Part shown: one piece after another, positions 9,549 to 18,400 of the stretch
Position numbering within the stretch: position 1 is the first letter of the stretch
Layout: each line of letters opens with the position of its first letter
Source: Flavobacteriia bacterium
Lineage (GTDB): Bacteria; Bacteroidota; Bacteroidia; Flavobacteriales_D; Crocinitomicaceae
Direction of reading: 5' to 3'
DNA length: 64,000 bases
NCBI GenBank assembly: GCA_947446925.1
Contig: CANFHU010000001.1
Coordinates: forward strand, 186,001-250,000
Translations under genes and position numbers: made by a program
The notes under the pieces: generated by a model
What the model saw: only the letters and a program-made list of their open reading frames with translations
Told to the model about the DNA's origin: nothing
Database searches by the model: none

Positions 9549-10173
9549 GATGATTCGGTTTTACGATGTGTAAAAAAGAGTTTCTTGCCTGTTGAAATGC
9601 CGCATCACTGATTTCAAAATCACCATACCAAATATGGTTGTAGAGGTAGGATAACTTTTCAAATTGTTGTTTATGTTCCTTCGATTGAATCTCGTAATAA
9701 TAATCCCGATTTGTTTTTTGATGGTTCCAAACGATAATGTTCTTATCCGAATAAAATTTTAATAGCCATAAATAATGATAGCGAATACATAAACGCGTAT
9801 CATTAGCAGCCAATGCTTCTTGAATTAAGGTTTCAAAATTAACGGAATGTATGTTTTCAATTGCTTCTGTTTGGTAGGAAATCTTTTTTGCTGCTCTTTT
9901 AAAAAATCCGACACCCTCTCCTTTAACAAGCGATTTAATAAGTAAAAAAAGTACAATTCCAATAAGTATAAAAGCGATAAATTTCAACCAAAGATTCACA
10001 TCTTGTGCGCTTACATCCACTGGATTAAGGTTAAATATTTTTTGAATTAAACGCGATAACCAACTTACAAAGTTATCCCAAGCAGAAGTATCGATTACCT
10101 TTTCCTTGTAATCAAATTCTTCCGAAACATATTTTTCCTGAAAATGAGGTGAAAAATGAAGGTGTTTACGCAT
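9541..10173 (-). CDS. DUF4129 domain protein
   Basis: A 210-aa protein with one membrane helix (about 64-82) and a C-terminal DUF4129 domain recognised by the helix containing ALAANDTRLCIRYHYLWLL and the NRDYYYEI block. It overlaps both neighbouring genes by 8 bp. It belongs to the MoxR-DUF58 module; biochemical role unknown. Confidence 0.8.
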   Translation of the reverse strand: MRKHLHFSPHFQEKYVSEEFDYKEKVIDTSAWDNFVSWLSRLIQKIFNLNPVDVSAQDVNLWLKFIAFILIGIVLFLLIKSLVKGEGVGFFKRAAKKISYQTEAIENIHSVNFETLIQEALAANDTRLCIRYHYLWLLKFYSDKNIIVWNHQKTNRDYYYEIQSKEHKQQFEKLSYLYNHIWYGDFEISDAAFQQARNSFLHIVKPNHHG

Positions 10174-11047
10174 CGATTGAACCTATTTGATCTATTTCGT
10201 TTGCTACTTTAATCTGTCGTGCTTGTTGGGTAAAAAACATAATAATAATAGCCGTCAATTGAATTAACATAAAGAACGCATTTATTATATCCGTATATAC
10301 TTTAATTAGCAAATTAGAATTGTTTTCCGTTAAAGATTTTGCCCATGAAAATTCACCAGAACCTGTAGTTATGGAAGCAATATACTCAAAACCAAGTGGT
10401 ATAAATCCAAAAACTGTTCCTAAAATGGTAGTAACAAGAATCAAGGCTAAAAAAGAACCAGCGATAGGCCAAAAATCTTTTTTTAGTAATCTATAACTTA
10501 CACCTGTACTTTTCGTTAGTGGTACATTGTGGTACAGATAATTGTAATAACTAAACTGCATCCAAACGAAGAAAAAAGGTATCAAAATTAATAATGCAGG
10601 TATTCCAATTAAAGTAACTATACATAGTACAATACCGATTAAAAAAAGAAAAATCCAAAGAATCAAAAACCCATGAAATTTAAACATTTTACCCAAAATA
10701 CTTTTGTATTCTTTTAAAATTTCACTAGCGTGTATTGGTAACGTTTTGTCTTCTCGATCTAATAATAAGCGCGCGTAAATTGGCGGAAAAGAGAAAACAG
10801 TCATGGAGAATAAATAATACACCAAAGCGAAAAGTCCATACTCAAAAAGCATTTTACTAAAATTTCCTGCAAGCAAATCATCCCGAAAACTGCTTAAAAA
10901 ATAATGACCTACAAATGCATTGATTAGAATAAATAGGATGTTAATTAGAAAAAAATTCAGGACGTAATTTTTTCCATATAATTTCATGAAATGAAGCGTA
11001 TCTTGGATATAACTTTTATATCCTCTATCCGAAAAAAGATTAAACAT
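10166..11047 (-). CDS. Multi-pass membrane protein in the MoxR/SpoIIM operon
   Basis: A 293-aa integral membrane protein with about six hydrophobic segments (near 30-50, 72-95, 122-150, 152-175, 195-220 and 255-275). No enzymatic motif is visible. Its 8-bp overlaps with the genes on both sides place it firmly in the operon. Similar proteins sit between spoIIM-like and DUF4129 genes in Flavobacteriales. Confidence 0.7.
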   Translation of the reverse strand: MFNLFSDRGYKSYIQDTLHFMKLYGKNYVLNFFLINILFILINAFVGHYFLSSFRDDLLAGNFSKMLFEYGLFALVYYLFSMTVFSFPPIYARLLLDREDKTLPIHASEILKEYKSILGKMFKFHGFLILWIFLFLIGIVLCIVTLIGIPALLILIPFFFVWMQFSYYNYLYHNVPLTKSTGVSYRLLKKDFWPIAGSFLALILVTTILGTVFGFIPLGFEYIASITTGSGEFSWAKSLTENNSNLLIKVYTDIINAFFMLIQLTAIIIMFFTQQARQIKVANEIDQIGSIDA

Positions 11048-12032
11048 GTTTCAGCGTATTAAAATAAGATTGCATTTTGCGGTGTACTACAAAAGGGTAA
11101 ATTAAATAATAAAAGGAAATGATTCCAAGGGTAGAAAAAATGATTAAAAAACAAGCCCATGTTGGTATTACATTGGAAAATCGCGTAATATAGCCTTCTA
11201 AAAATCCTGCCGCTAAGGTAAATGGGAATGTACTTAAAAATATTTTAAAACTTTTCCGGAAACCAATTTTAAACGACTCAAGTCTGGTATAAGTACCTGG
11301 AAATAAAATAGAAAACCCCATTACAATTCCACAGGCAGCTTCTATAATCATACCGAAAATCTCCATCGAACCATGAATCCAAATTCCTTTAACACTTTCC
11401 AATAATACACCGCGATCATAGAAGAAATATTGAAACGAACCGAGCATTATTGTATTCATAAACAGACTATAAGCCGAACCAAAGCCACAAAATATCCCAT
11501 AGAAATAGGATCGAATCCCAACAAAAAGATTATTCATGGTAATTCCAACAAAACTTCCCCAGTTACTGCCTGATTTATAAATTGCTACTGCATCTCCTTT
11601 TTTAATATTCTCCAATGTTTGATTTACATAGTCATCTCCTAATACGAGTCGAACAAACTGATTATCATATTTAGCCGATAAAATACCCATCCCTAAAAAA
11701 AGAAAAAACAAGATGAAAGTTGCATAGAAATAGGTACGGTAGTGATACACTAATAATGGTACTTCCGTTTTAAAAAATTGTACCAAACGGTTGGAATCTG
11801 TTCTCTTTGTTTTATAAATAGATACGTAAATTTGTGTGGCAAGTTGATTGAGGTAGTTAACAATTTTACTTTTGGGATAATACGTTTGTGCAAACGATAA
11901 ATCATTCATCAATTGTATATAAAGTGTTGAAAGTTCGTCGGATTTGATGGTTGATTTACCTTTATTTTTGGTAAACTTTTCAAATTCAATCCATTTTTCT
12001 TTATTTTGCTTTATAAATGCAACTTCCCTCAT
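11040..12032 (-). CDS. SpoIIM-like (stage II sporulation protein M family) membrane protein
   Basis: A 330-aa protein with a soluble N-terminal helical region (about 1-95), then about five membrane segments. The GSMEIFGMIIEAACGIVMG and FPGTYTRLES segments (about 220-255) are typical of the SpoIIM family. In non-sporulating bacteria this family occurs beside RDD, MoxR and DUF58 genes, as here. It is the first gene of the leftward operon. Only 20 bp separate it from the divergent RDD gene, so the two promoters must be compressed or overlap the coding ends. Confidence 0.85.
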   Translation of the reverse strand: MREVAFIKQNKEKWIEFEKFTKNKGKSTIKSDELSTLYIQLMNDLSFAQTYYPKSKIVNYLNQLATQIYVSIYKTKRTDSNRLVQFFKTEVPLLVYHYRTYFYATFILFFLFLGMGILSAKYDNQFVRLVLGDDYVNQTLENIKKGDAVAIYKSGSNWGSFVGITMNNLFVGIRSYFYGIFCGFGSAYSLFMNTIMLGSFQYFFYDRGVLLESVKGIWIHGSMEIFGMIIEAACGIVMGFSILFPGTYTRLESFKIGFRKSFKIFLSTFPFTLAAGFLEGYITRFSNVIPTWACFLIIFSTLGIISFYYLIYPFVVHRKMQSYFNTLKHV

Positions 12033-12052
12033 AGGCTATAAAAATAGATAAA

Positions 12053-12799
12053 ATGGCGATACTACCAATTGTTACTACGCAGAATGTTACGATAAATATG
12101 GAAATTTCTACTGTAGGAAAACGTGTATTAGCCTCTATTATTGATCATCTTGTCAAATTTGCGTATTTGATCGTTGCTTACTACATCGCTGCGTTTGCAG
12201 GTTTGTTTCAATGGTTTGAAACACAAGATCAATGGTCTGTAATTGCAACGAATATCTTAATAGGATTACCGTTCATTTTTTATACCCTTGTGTTAGAAAT
12301 TCTATTCGATGGACAAACCATTGGGAAAAAACTAACAAAACTCAAAGTCATTAAAGTAGATGGGTACGAGGCAACTTTTGGTGACTATGTAATACGCTGG
12401 ATGTTTCGGGTGATTGACGTACTTATAAGTTTTGGAATTATCGGTATTATCTCGATGTTAGCTAGTAACAAAACGCAACGCATCGGAGATATTGCTTCCG
12501 GAACTTGTGTTGTTAGTTTAGAAAAAGACTGGAAAATAAATCAAACCATTTTTAAAGATTTAGATGCAGAATATGTGCCAATCTATCCATCCGTTATGAA
12601 ATTGACAGATAAAGACTTACATATTATTCAGTCTGTACTGAAAAGTTACTACGACACCCGAAACATGGAAGATATTTTTAAATTAGCCCGAAAATTAGAA
12701 GCAGTAATGGGTGTAAAACGGAAAGAAAAAGTGGCACTTGACTTTGTAGATCGCGTGATGAAAGATTATAATTTCTACACCAAAGATTTAAAAAATTAA
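12053..12799 (+). CDS. RDD family membrane protein
   Basis: A 248-aa protein with an RDD domain (about 20-165). The motif arginine and aspartates lie in GKRVLASIIDHLVKF, FDGQTIGKKLTKLKV and QRIGDIASGTCVV. There are three to four membrane segments and a soluble C-terminal helical region (165-248). It is transcribed divergently from the SpoIIM/MoxR operon, the standard Bacteroidota arrangement. The start at 12053 is kept because the IVTTQNV block just after it is conserved in flavobacterial homologues. Confidence 0.88.
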   Translation: MAILPIVTTQNVTINMEISTVGKRVLASIIDHLVKFAYLIVAYYIAAFAGLFQWFETQDQWSVIATNILIGLPFIFYTLVLEILFDGQTIGKKLTKLKVIKVDGYEATFGDYVIRWMFRVIDVLISFGIIGIISMLASNKTQRIGDIASGTCVVSLEKDWKINQTIFKDLDAEYVPIYPSVMKLTDKDLHIIQSVLKSYYDTRNMEDIFKLARKLEAVMGVKRKEKVALDFVDRVMKDYNFYTKDLKN

Positions 12800-12807
12800 C
12801 CAAAAAA

Positions 12808-12833
12808 AAGAGGCTTACGCATGTAAACCTCTT
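12808..12833 (-). terminator. Terminator after the DUF805 gene, between convergent genes
   Basis: A stem AAGAGG/CCTCTT extended by TTAC/GTAA, followed in the minus direction by eight T residues. It lies 22 bp past the DUF805 stop codon and 9 bp past the RDD stop codon, so it may serve both. Confidence 0.75.
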
Positions 12834-12854
12834 CCAATCTATTTAGTTAGATAC

Positions 12855-13217
12855 TTAAATCGTTTCTGTTTCCGCTTTTGGATCTACACCATATTTGTTT
12901 TCACCACGTGTTCCTTCCGTGAACAACAATACTAAAATCCAAATCCATCCGATAATTGGTAATAACATAAGCAAATACATCCATCCACTTTTATTTACAT
13001 CGTGTAAACGACGAACAATCACTGCAAGTGCTGGGATTAATAACGCTAGTGAGTAAATAACATTTAATACACTAAGTCTTTGATCCACAAATTGAGTGAT
13101 TAACATTAATCCAATTGAAATCAAGGTGTTTATTAATGTAAACATCCAATACTCTGTTCTTCTTGCACGCCCACTAAAATTAGCATACTGTTTAATTACT
13201 TTTAAATACCAATTCAT
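12855..13217 (-). CDS. DUF805 family membrane protein
   Basis: A 120-aa protein with the DUF805 signature: N-terminal FSGRARRTEYW (about 14-24), membrane helices near 27-45, 52-70 and 82-102, and RLHDVNKSGWM between the second and third. Homologues are abundant inner-membrane proteins of unknown role. It is monocistronic, with a TATATTTG box 26 bp upstream and a strong terminator downstream. Confidence 0.9.
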   Translation of the reverse strand: MNWYLKVIKQYANFSGRARRTEYWMFTLINTLISIGLMLITQFVDQRLSVLNVIYSLALLIPALAVIVRRLHDVNKSGWMYLLMLLPIIGWIWILVLLFTEGTRGENKYGVDPKAETETI

Positions 13218-13243
13218 TTTTTTATAGTTTATAATTAGAAGCG

Positions 13244-13251
13244 CAAATATA
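13244..13251 (-). promoter_or_regulatory. -7 box (TATATTTG) for the DUF805 gene
   Basis: A TAnnTTTG match on the minus strand, 26 bp before the start at 13217. Confidence 0.55.
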
Positions 13252-13338
13252 TAATTATTTTATAATCATGCACTTATGAAATAGTGTTTTTTACTAACCG
13301 GTTTTCTGATAAATCTTACCATTAAAATTTTGAAAAAA

Positions 13339-13415
13339 TTACTCCAACACGATCTTTATATTCTCAATCGAAACTCCTTTTTTATCTACGATGTGTAGGA
13401 TTATAAATCCAATAC
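13339..13415 (-). pseudogene. Possible C-terminal relic of a T9SS sorting domain
   Basis: A minus-strand frame ends ...IVDKKGVSIENIKIVLE-stop (TAA at 13339-13341). It resembles the tail of the better-preserved relic at 14850-15180, which ends in NKIVLQ after EILD, with matching D, K, V, I and K-I-V-L positions. The N-terminal part overlaps the degenerate REP-like copy, so part of the apparent reading frame may be repeat sequence. Only about 17-25 codons support this call. Confidence 0.3.
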
Positions 13416-13419
13416 AGCG
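13393..13419 (+). repeat. Degenerate REP-like element, copy C
   Basis: It matches the first part of copies A (13455-13497) and B (15228-15269): GTG-AGGATTA-AAATCCA-ACAGCG with scattered changes. Confidence 0.45.
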
Positions 13420-13454
13420 AAGTATTTTTTGTTTGTTTATTTTTAAAAAGTAAG

Positions 13455-13497
13455 GTGCAGGATTAAAAATCCAGCACAGCGGAAATCCAGCATAGCG
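13455..13497 (+). repeat. REP-like element, copy A
   Basis: 43 bp containing the near-palindrome GGATTAAAAATCC and two ATCCAGCA-AGCG units. It matches 15228-15269 with one deletion and two substitutions. The copies lie in the same orientation on either side of the AAA/DUF4143 gene. Confidence 0.75.
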
Positions 13498-13517
13498 GAG
13501 TTTTAAATTTTTTTGCT

Positions 13518-14714
13518 CTATTTCAATTCATTTTTTGAAGTGATCTGTTTTATAAATTCTCTTAATCCAATCACATCAATTTCGTTTGTTAAAGGATATT
13601 GATCTTCTTGTGCATTAACAATCCATTTATGAGTAGCTTGAATATCCTTACATGCTTCGTAGAATCCTCGGGAAAGTTTAGGTGCAGATGCTCGTTTTAT
13701 TTCTACTGCCCATATTTCATTATCCGGTGTTTTGAGAACTAAATCAATTTCAATTTGTGTTGCTGTTCTGTAATAACTGATCTCCCATTGATCATTTAGT
13801 TGATTAATTATATTTTCTATGACAAAGCCCTCCCAACTTGCACCAATTGAAGGATGTGACAGTAAATCAGTCATTTTGGGTAAACGTAATAATGTATGTA
13901 AAATTCCACTATCTCTGATGTATATTTTTGGTGATTTAACCAATCTTTTTTTAAGATTTCCAGACCAGGGTTGTAATTGTCTTACCATGTAAAAGTCTGT
14001 TAATACATCTATGTAATGTTTGATTGTTGTATGACTTAATTCTAAACTTCTACCTAACTCGCTATAATTAACTTGATTTCCATGGTAGTGCGCCAACATT
14101 TTCCAACAACGTTTTAAGTGTTCGGGGGATATCCCTACACCCATATTTGGTATATCTCTTTCTACATATGTTGTGATAAAGTCTGAGCGCCATTCCCAAC
14201 TTTGGGTATCATTTTCATTCAAATAACTGTCTGGAAATCCACCTCTCAACCAATTTTTTTCATAGTTAAAATCTTTTCCTTCCTTTTTTTCTATCTCTTT
14301 AAAGGTGAAAGGAGTTAATTCTAAATATCGTATTCTTCCAGCTAATGATTCGGAGGATAATTGTAATAAATCTCGTGAAGCTGAACCTAATAACAAAAAA
14401 TGACCGTTTTTTTCACCATTTCTTTTTCTTTCATCAACAATTCCTCTTATGATTCTAAATAAATCCGGTTTTCTTTGTACCTCATCTATAATTATTAATA
14501 CGCTATCAAAACGTTTAAAATAGGATTCTGGGTCTGATAGTTTATTAAAGTCTGAATCCGATTCTAAGTCTAAATAGGTCGTCTGTTTATTCAGTTTTTT
14601 TGAGATTTCAAATGCTAATGTAGTTTTACCAACTTGTCTTGGTCCCAAAAGAGCTACAACAGGCATGTTTGCTAATGCATTCTCTAATTTCCCTACGATA
14701 TTTCTTTCTATCAT
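13518..14714 (-). CDS. AAA ATPase with DUF4143 domain
   Basis: A 398-aa protein. The N-terminal AAA domain has Walker A LLGPRQVGKTTL (about 20-31), Walker B VLIIIDEVQRKPD (about 75) and an LLLGSASRDLL sensor. A middle winged-helix-like region includes SELGRSLELSHTTIKHYI. The C-terminal DUF4143 part ends in a nuclease-like block: RTATQIEIDLVL and WAVEIKRA (D and E-x-K spaced as in PD-(D/E)xK folds). The family is widespread, scattered and often mobile; its biological role is unsettled. It is the only intact gene in an island of repeats and relics, and a long inverted repeat lies just upstream of its promoter region. Family assignment is firm, function is not. Confidence 0.9.
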   Translation of the reverse strand: MIERNIVGKLENALANMPVVALLGPRQVGKTTLAFEISKKLNKQTTYLDLESDSDFNKLSDPESYFKRFDSVLIIIDEVQRKPDLFRIIRGIVDERKRNGEKNGHFLLLGSASRDLLQLSSESLAGRIRYLELTPFTFKEIEKKEGKDFNYEKNWLRGGFPDSYLNENDTQSWEWRSDFITTYVERDIPNMGVGISPEHLKRCWKMLAHYHGNQVNYSELGRSLELSHTTIKHYIDVLTDFYMVRQLQPWSGNLKKRLVKSPKIYIRDSGILHTLLRLPKMTDLLSHPSIGASWEGFVIENIINQLNDQWEISYYRTATQIEIDLVLKTPDNEIWAVEIKRASAPKLSRGFYEACKDIQATHKWIVNAQEDQYPLTNEIDVIGLREFIKQITSKNELK

Positions 14715-14744
14715 TTTCTATTATTTGGATATAAATATACTAAC

Positions 14745-14785
14745 AACCTTGCAAATTGAAAGCAAAAGTTTCAATTTACAAGGTT
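14745..14785. repeat. Inverted repeat upstream of the AAA/DUF4143 gene
   Basis: Arms of 17 bp (14745-14761 and 14769-14785) match at 16 of 17 positions around a 7-nt loop GCAAAAG. No T run follows in either direction, so it is not a standard terminator. It lies upstream of a TATATTTA -7-like box for the leftward ATPase gene and could be an operator or the end of a mobile unit. Confidence 0.7.
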
Positions 14786-14849
14786 AATGTCGATTTTACA
14801 CACAAAAAAACGCCATTGCTGACGGTTTCCGATTTGCTCTATTTATTCT

Positions 14850-15180
14850 TTATTGCAACACAATCTTATTGGATTGGATGTATACATTTTTAGCATCCAA
14901 AATCTCAAATTGGTAGATACCCGCCGCACCAATTGATTTTAGTGGTATTTCGGTAGCGGTTGTGTTACGAGTTGGTTGTACACTTCTTTACATAGGGCAT
15001 CTACGATTTCGGTAGCGGTAGCCTTCTAGGGCTTTGGTAACCGGAATTTCGATGTGTAAAACATCCGAGGTTGGGGTTGGATAGATACTTAGACTTGAAA
15101 GCTGATTGACACTGATAACAGTGGTAAGTTTGAATTTGATTTTTAAAATGCTGACTATATCGTAAATATTGTTTTTTACG
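14850..15180 (-). pseudogene. Relic of a type IX secretion (T9SS type A) sorting domain with two frameshifts
   Basis: The minus strand reads SLSIYPTPTSDVLHIEI (compare the family hallmark YPNP), then in a second frame TATEIVDALCKEVYNQ (compare DALGKEVY), then back in the first frame TATEIPLKSIGAAG, GIYQFEILD and NKIVLQ before the TAA at 14850-14852. Two compensating frameshifts lie near 15020 and 14960. The first frame alone hits a stop at 14988-14990. This is the C-terminal targeting domain of a secreted or cell-surface protein whose main body is gone. It implies that the organism has, or had, a working T9SS. Confidence 0.8.
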
Positions 15181-15227
15181 ATGTTTTTATTTTTTTGTAG
15201 GGTGTAAATTTACATAAAGTAAGTTAT

Positions 15228-15269
15228 GTGCAGGATTAAAATCCAGTACAGCGGAAATCCAGCACAGCG
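15228..15269 (+). repeat. REP-like element, copy B
   Basis: 42 bp, same orientation and nearly identical to copy A at 13455-13497. The pair encloses about 1.7 kb with the AAA/DUF4143 gene and the T9SS relic. Confidence 0.75.
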
Positions 15270-15295
15270 TAAAAAAGTGAAGAATAACACAAAAG

Positions 15296-15356
15296 TTTCG
15301 AGTGTGGAAGAAAAAAGTCAATATTGAGTTGAAAATTTCGAGTGTGGAAGAAAAAA
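15296..15356 (+). repeat. Two 21-bp direct repeats with 40-bp period
   Basis: Identical copies at 15296-15316 and 15336-15356, each TTTCGAGTGTGGAAG followed by A residues. There are only two copies and the spacer is short. Confidence 0.75.
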
Positions 15357-15442
15357 ACAGTAATTTTTCACGAGAATGAAATAATCCTATTTCTTTAACC
15401 AAATCCCGGAGATTTTTACCTATGATTTTGTTCCATTATTTA

Positions 15443-15450
15443 TACTTTTG
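15443..15450 (+). promoter_or_regulatory. -7 box (TACTTTTG) for mfd
   Basis: A TAnnTTTG match 17 bp before the mfd start codon at 15468. Confidence 0.5.
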
Positions 15451-15467
15451 TTTACATTCAAAAATCT

Positions 15468-18400
15468 ATGGAACTCAAAACTTTCAGATCTCTTTTTGCG
15501 AAACATCCAGCCATTGACGCAACTGCGAATCAACTTCAATACAGCGAATCCAAAGTACATTGGAAAGGGGTAGCAAATTCTGCTAGGGCGTTGTTTGCAA
15601 CACAATTAAGCGCACAAGTTCCAGGACATCATTTATTTATTTTACAAGATAAGGAAGAAGCGGCTTATTTTTTCAACGATGTAGAAAGTCTCTTTCCCGA
15701 TGAAAAAAATAGCGTTTTTTATCCTGCATCCTACCGTAGCGCATATCATTTTGAAGAAACAGATAATGCAAATGTGGTTGCTAGAGCAGAAGTATTAGAG
15801 AAAATCAATAACGGCAATAATGCATGGATTGTTACCTATCCGCAAGCCTTATTTGAAAAAGTTCCAACACAGCAAAAATTAACTGAAAACACCTTAAAAG
15901 TTCAAAAAGGTCAAAATTATTCGCTCGATTTTATGAACGAATTATTGATGGATTATGGCTTTGAACGGGTGGATTTTGTATACGAACCAGGACAATTTGC
16001 TATTCGTGGAGGAATATTAGACGTCTTTTCCTTTGCCAATGATTATCCTTTTCGGATGGAGTTTTTTGGGGAAGAACTAGAATCCATCCGTACGTTTGAT
16101 CCGGTAGACCAACTTTCCATTGCAAACCATGATTTTTTTCATATCGTCCCAAACGTGCAAAAACAATTTATCCAACACGGATTAGATACGTTTTTAGGTT
16201 TTTTAGGTAAAAATGCAACCGTTTGGATGTCCTCCATGGGAGAAATTATCCATCAATTAGACAAAGAATACGAGAAGGCCGTAAAAGCATACGATGGTTT
16301 AAATCATGCAACTATCAAGCATTCGTTACCCGGAGAAATATACACCCATAAAACAGAGTGGACACAACAAATACAAGGGTATAATGTGGTAGAATGGGGG
16401 CCAGAATTTCATTTCAAAGCAGGTTTTGAAGCCAGTTTTCAAGTGCATCAACAACCGACATTTAACAAGAATTTTGAAATGTTGCGCGACGATTTGATCG
16501 CACATAAAAAGGCAGGATTTACCAATTTATTCTTTTCGAATCAACCAAAACAAATTGATCGACTTTATTCTATTTTTGAAGACATCGGAGGGGAAGTGGA
16601 ATTTATCCCTATGCCAATCGCTTTGCACGAAGGATTTATTTTACCAGATTTAAAACTAGTATGTTATACCGATCATCAAGTGTTTGAACGCTACCATCGT
16701 TTTAAATTGAAAGAAGGTTTTTCCCAAGCAAAACAAGCAATTACGTTAAAAGAAATTTACGATTTACAAAAAGGGGATTATGTTACCCATATCGACCATG
16801 GTGTAGGACAATTTTCCGGTTTACAAACCATTGATGTAAATGGAAAACCACAAGAAGCGATCCGATTAGTATACCGCGATGGGGATGTATTATACGTTAG
16901 CATTCACTCCTTACACCGTATTTCTAAATTTACAGGAAAAGATGGTATTGCACCTAAAATGAATAAATTAGGTACACAAACCTGGGCGATACTTAAAAAT
17001 AAAACCAAGAAAAAAATCAAAGAAATCGCTTTTGATTTGATTCAATTATATGCCAAACGTAAAAGTCAACCAGGATTTGCTTATAGTCCGGATAACTATT
17101 TACAAACGGAGTTGGAGGCTTCTTTCATGTATGAAGATACGCCTGACCAATTAAAAACCACGCAAGCAATCAAAGAGGACATGGAATCTGCTACCCCGAT
17201 GGATCGTTTGGTATGTGGCGATGTAGGTTTTGGTAAAACAGAATTAGCGATTCGTGCTGCTTTTAAAGCGGTCTGCGATAGTAAACAAGTGGCAGTATTA
17301 GTCCCAACAACCATTCTTTCCCACCAACATTATCGAAGTTTTTCCAAACGTTTGGCAGACTTTCCTGTGAAAGTAGATTTCATCAATCGTTTTAAAAGTG
17401 CAAAGGAGGTTACTGCAACGCTTAAAAAAGTTGAAAATGGGGAAATCGATATCTTAATTGGTACCCATAAATTAATCGGTGAGAAAGTGAAATTTAAAGA
17501 TTTAGGCTTGATGATTATCGATGAAGAACAAAAGTTTGGAGTAGCAGTAAAAGACAAACTAAAAACCTTAAAAACAACCGTCGATACATTAACACTAACC
17601 GCAACACCAATCCCTAGAACACTGCAGTTCTCCTTGATGGGAGCACGAGATTTAAGTATAATTAATACGCCACCGCCAAACAGACAACCGGTATTAACAG
17701 AAATAGTACAATTTAACGAAGAAGCGATTCGCGATGCTATTGCGTATGAAGTTTCCCGTGGTGGACAAGTATATTTTGTACATAATCGATTACAAAACAT
17801 CAAAGAAGTTGCTGGCATGATTTGTCGCTTGTGTCCTGGTGTACGGGTGGGTATTGGTCACGGACAAATGGATGGAAAAGCCTTAGAGAAAATCATGTTA
17901 GATTTTATTCAAGGCGAATACGATGTATTACTAGCAACTACCATTATTGAATCTGGTATCGATATTTCCAACGCGAATACAATTATCATTAATAGCGCAC
18001 AAAATTTTGGTTTGAGTGACTTGCACCAATTACGCGGTCGCGTAGGTCGTTCCAACAAAAAAGCATTTTGTTATTTGATTGCGCCGAAGTTTCACGAAAT
18101 GACCACAGAAGCGCGTAAACGTTTGGAAGCATTGGTACAATTTTCGGATTTAGGTGCAGGATTTAACATCGCCATGAAAGACCTAGATATTCGTGGTGCT
18201 GGAAATTTATTAGGCGGAGAGCAAAGTGGTTTTATTTCCGATATTGGATTTGAAATGTATCAGAAAATTTTGAACGAAGCGATGGAAGAATTGCGGGAAA
18301 CAGAATTTAAAGACTTGTATGCCGAACGTACTACCGATGACTTTATTCAATTTGTAAAAGATTGTGTGATAGAAACTGATTTAGAAATCAGAATTCCAGA

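Larger units (their letters stand above)
13218..13517. other. 300-bp intergenic stretch with REP-like copies and a coding relic
   Basis: It holds the DUF805 promoter (13244-13251), a possible decayed C-terminal coding tail on the minus strand (13339-13415), one degenerate REP-like copy (13393-13419) and one complete copy (13455-13497). No terminator is obvious for the leftward ATPase gene that ends at 13518. Confidence 0.6.
14715..15467. other. 753-bp accessory intergenic region: inverted repeat, T9SS relic, REP copy, direct repeats, mfd promoter
   Basis: From left to right: the ATPase gene promoter area, a 17-bp-arm inverted repeat (14745-14785), a frameshifted T9SS sorting-domain tail on the minus strand (14850-15180), REP-like copy B (15228-15269), two 21-bp direct repeats 40 bp apart (15296-15316, 15336-15356), and the mfd -7 box (15443-15450). 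No intact gene is supported here; the short open frames at 15187-15402 and 15420-15605 have no protein-like features. Confidence 0.7.

Noticed and set aside
15296-15356. Direct repeats as a CRISPR array
   Set aside because: There are only two copies, a 19-nt spacer and no cas genes in the window.
15187-15605. Two short minus-strand frames upstream of and within mfd
   Set aside because: They overlap direct repeats and the start of mfd. Composition is Phe/Cys-rich and no protein family is suggested.
17096-17818. Minus-strand open frames inside mfd
   Set aside because: They are shadows of a clearly coding frame with conserved motifs on the plus strand.
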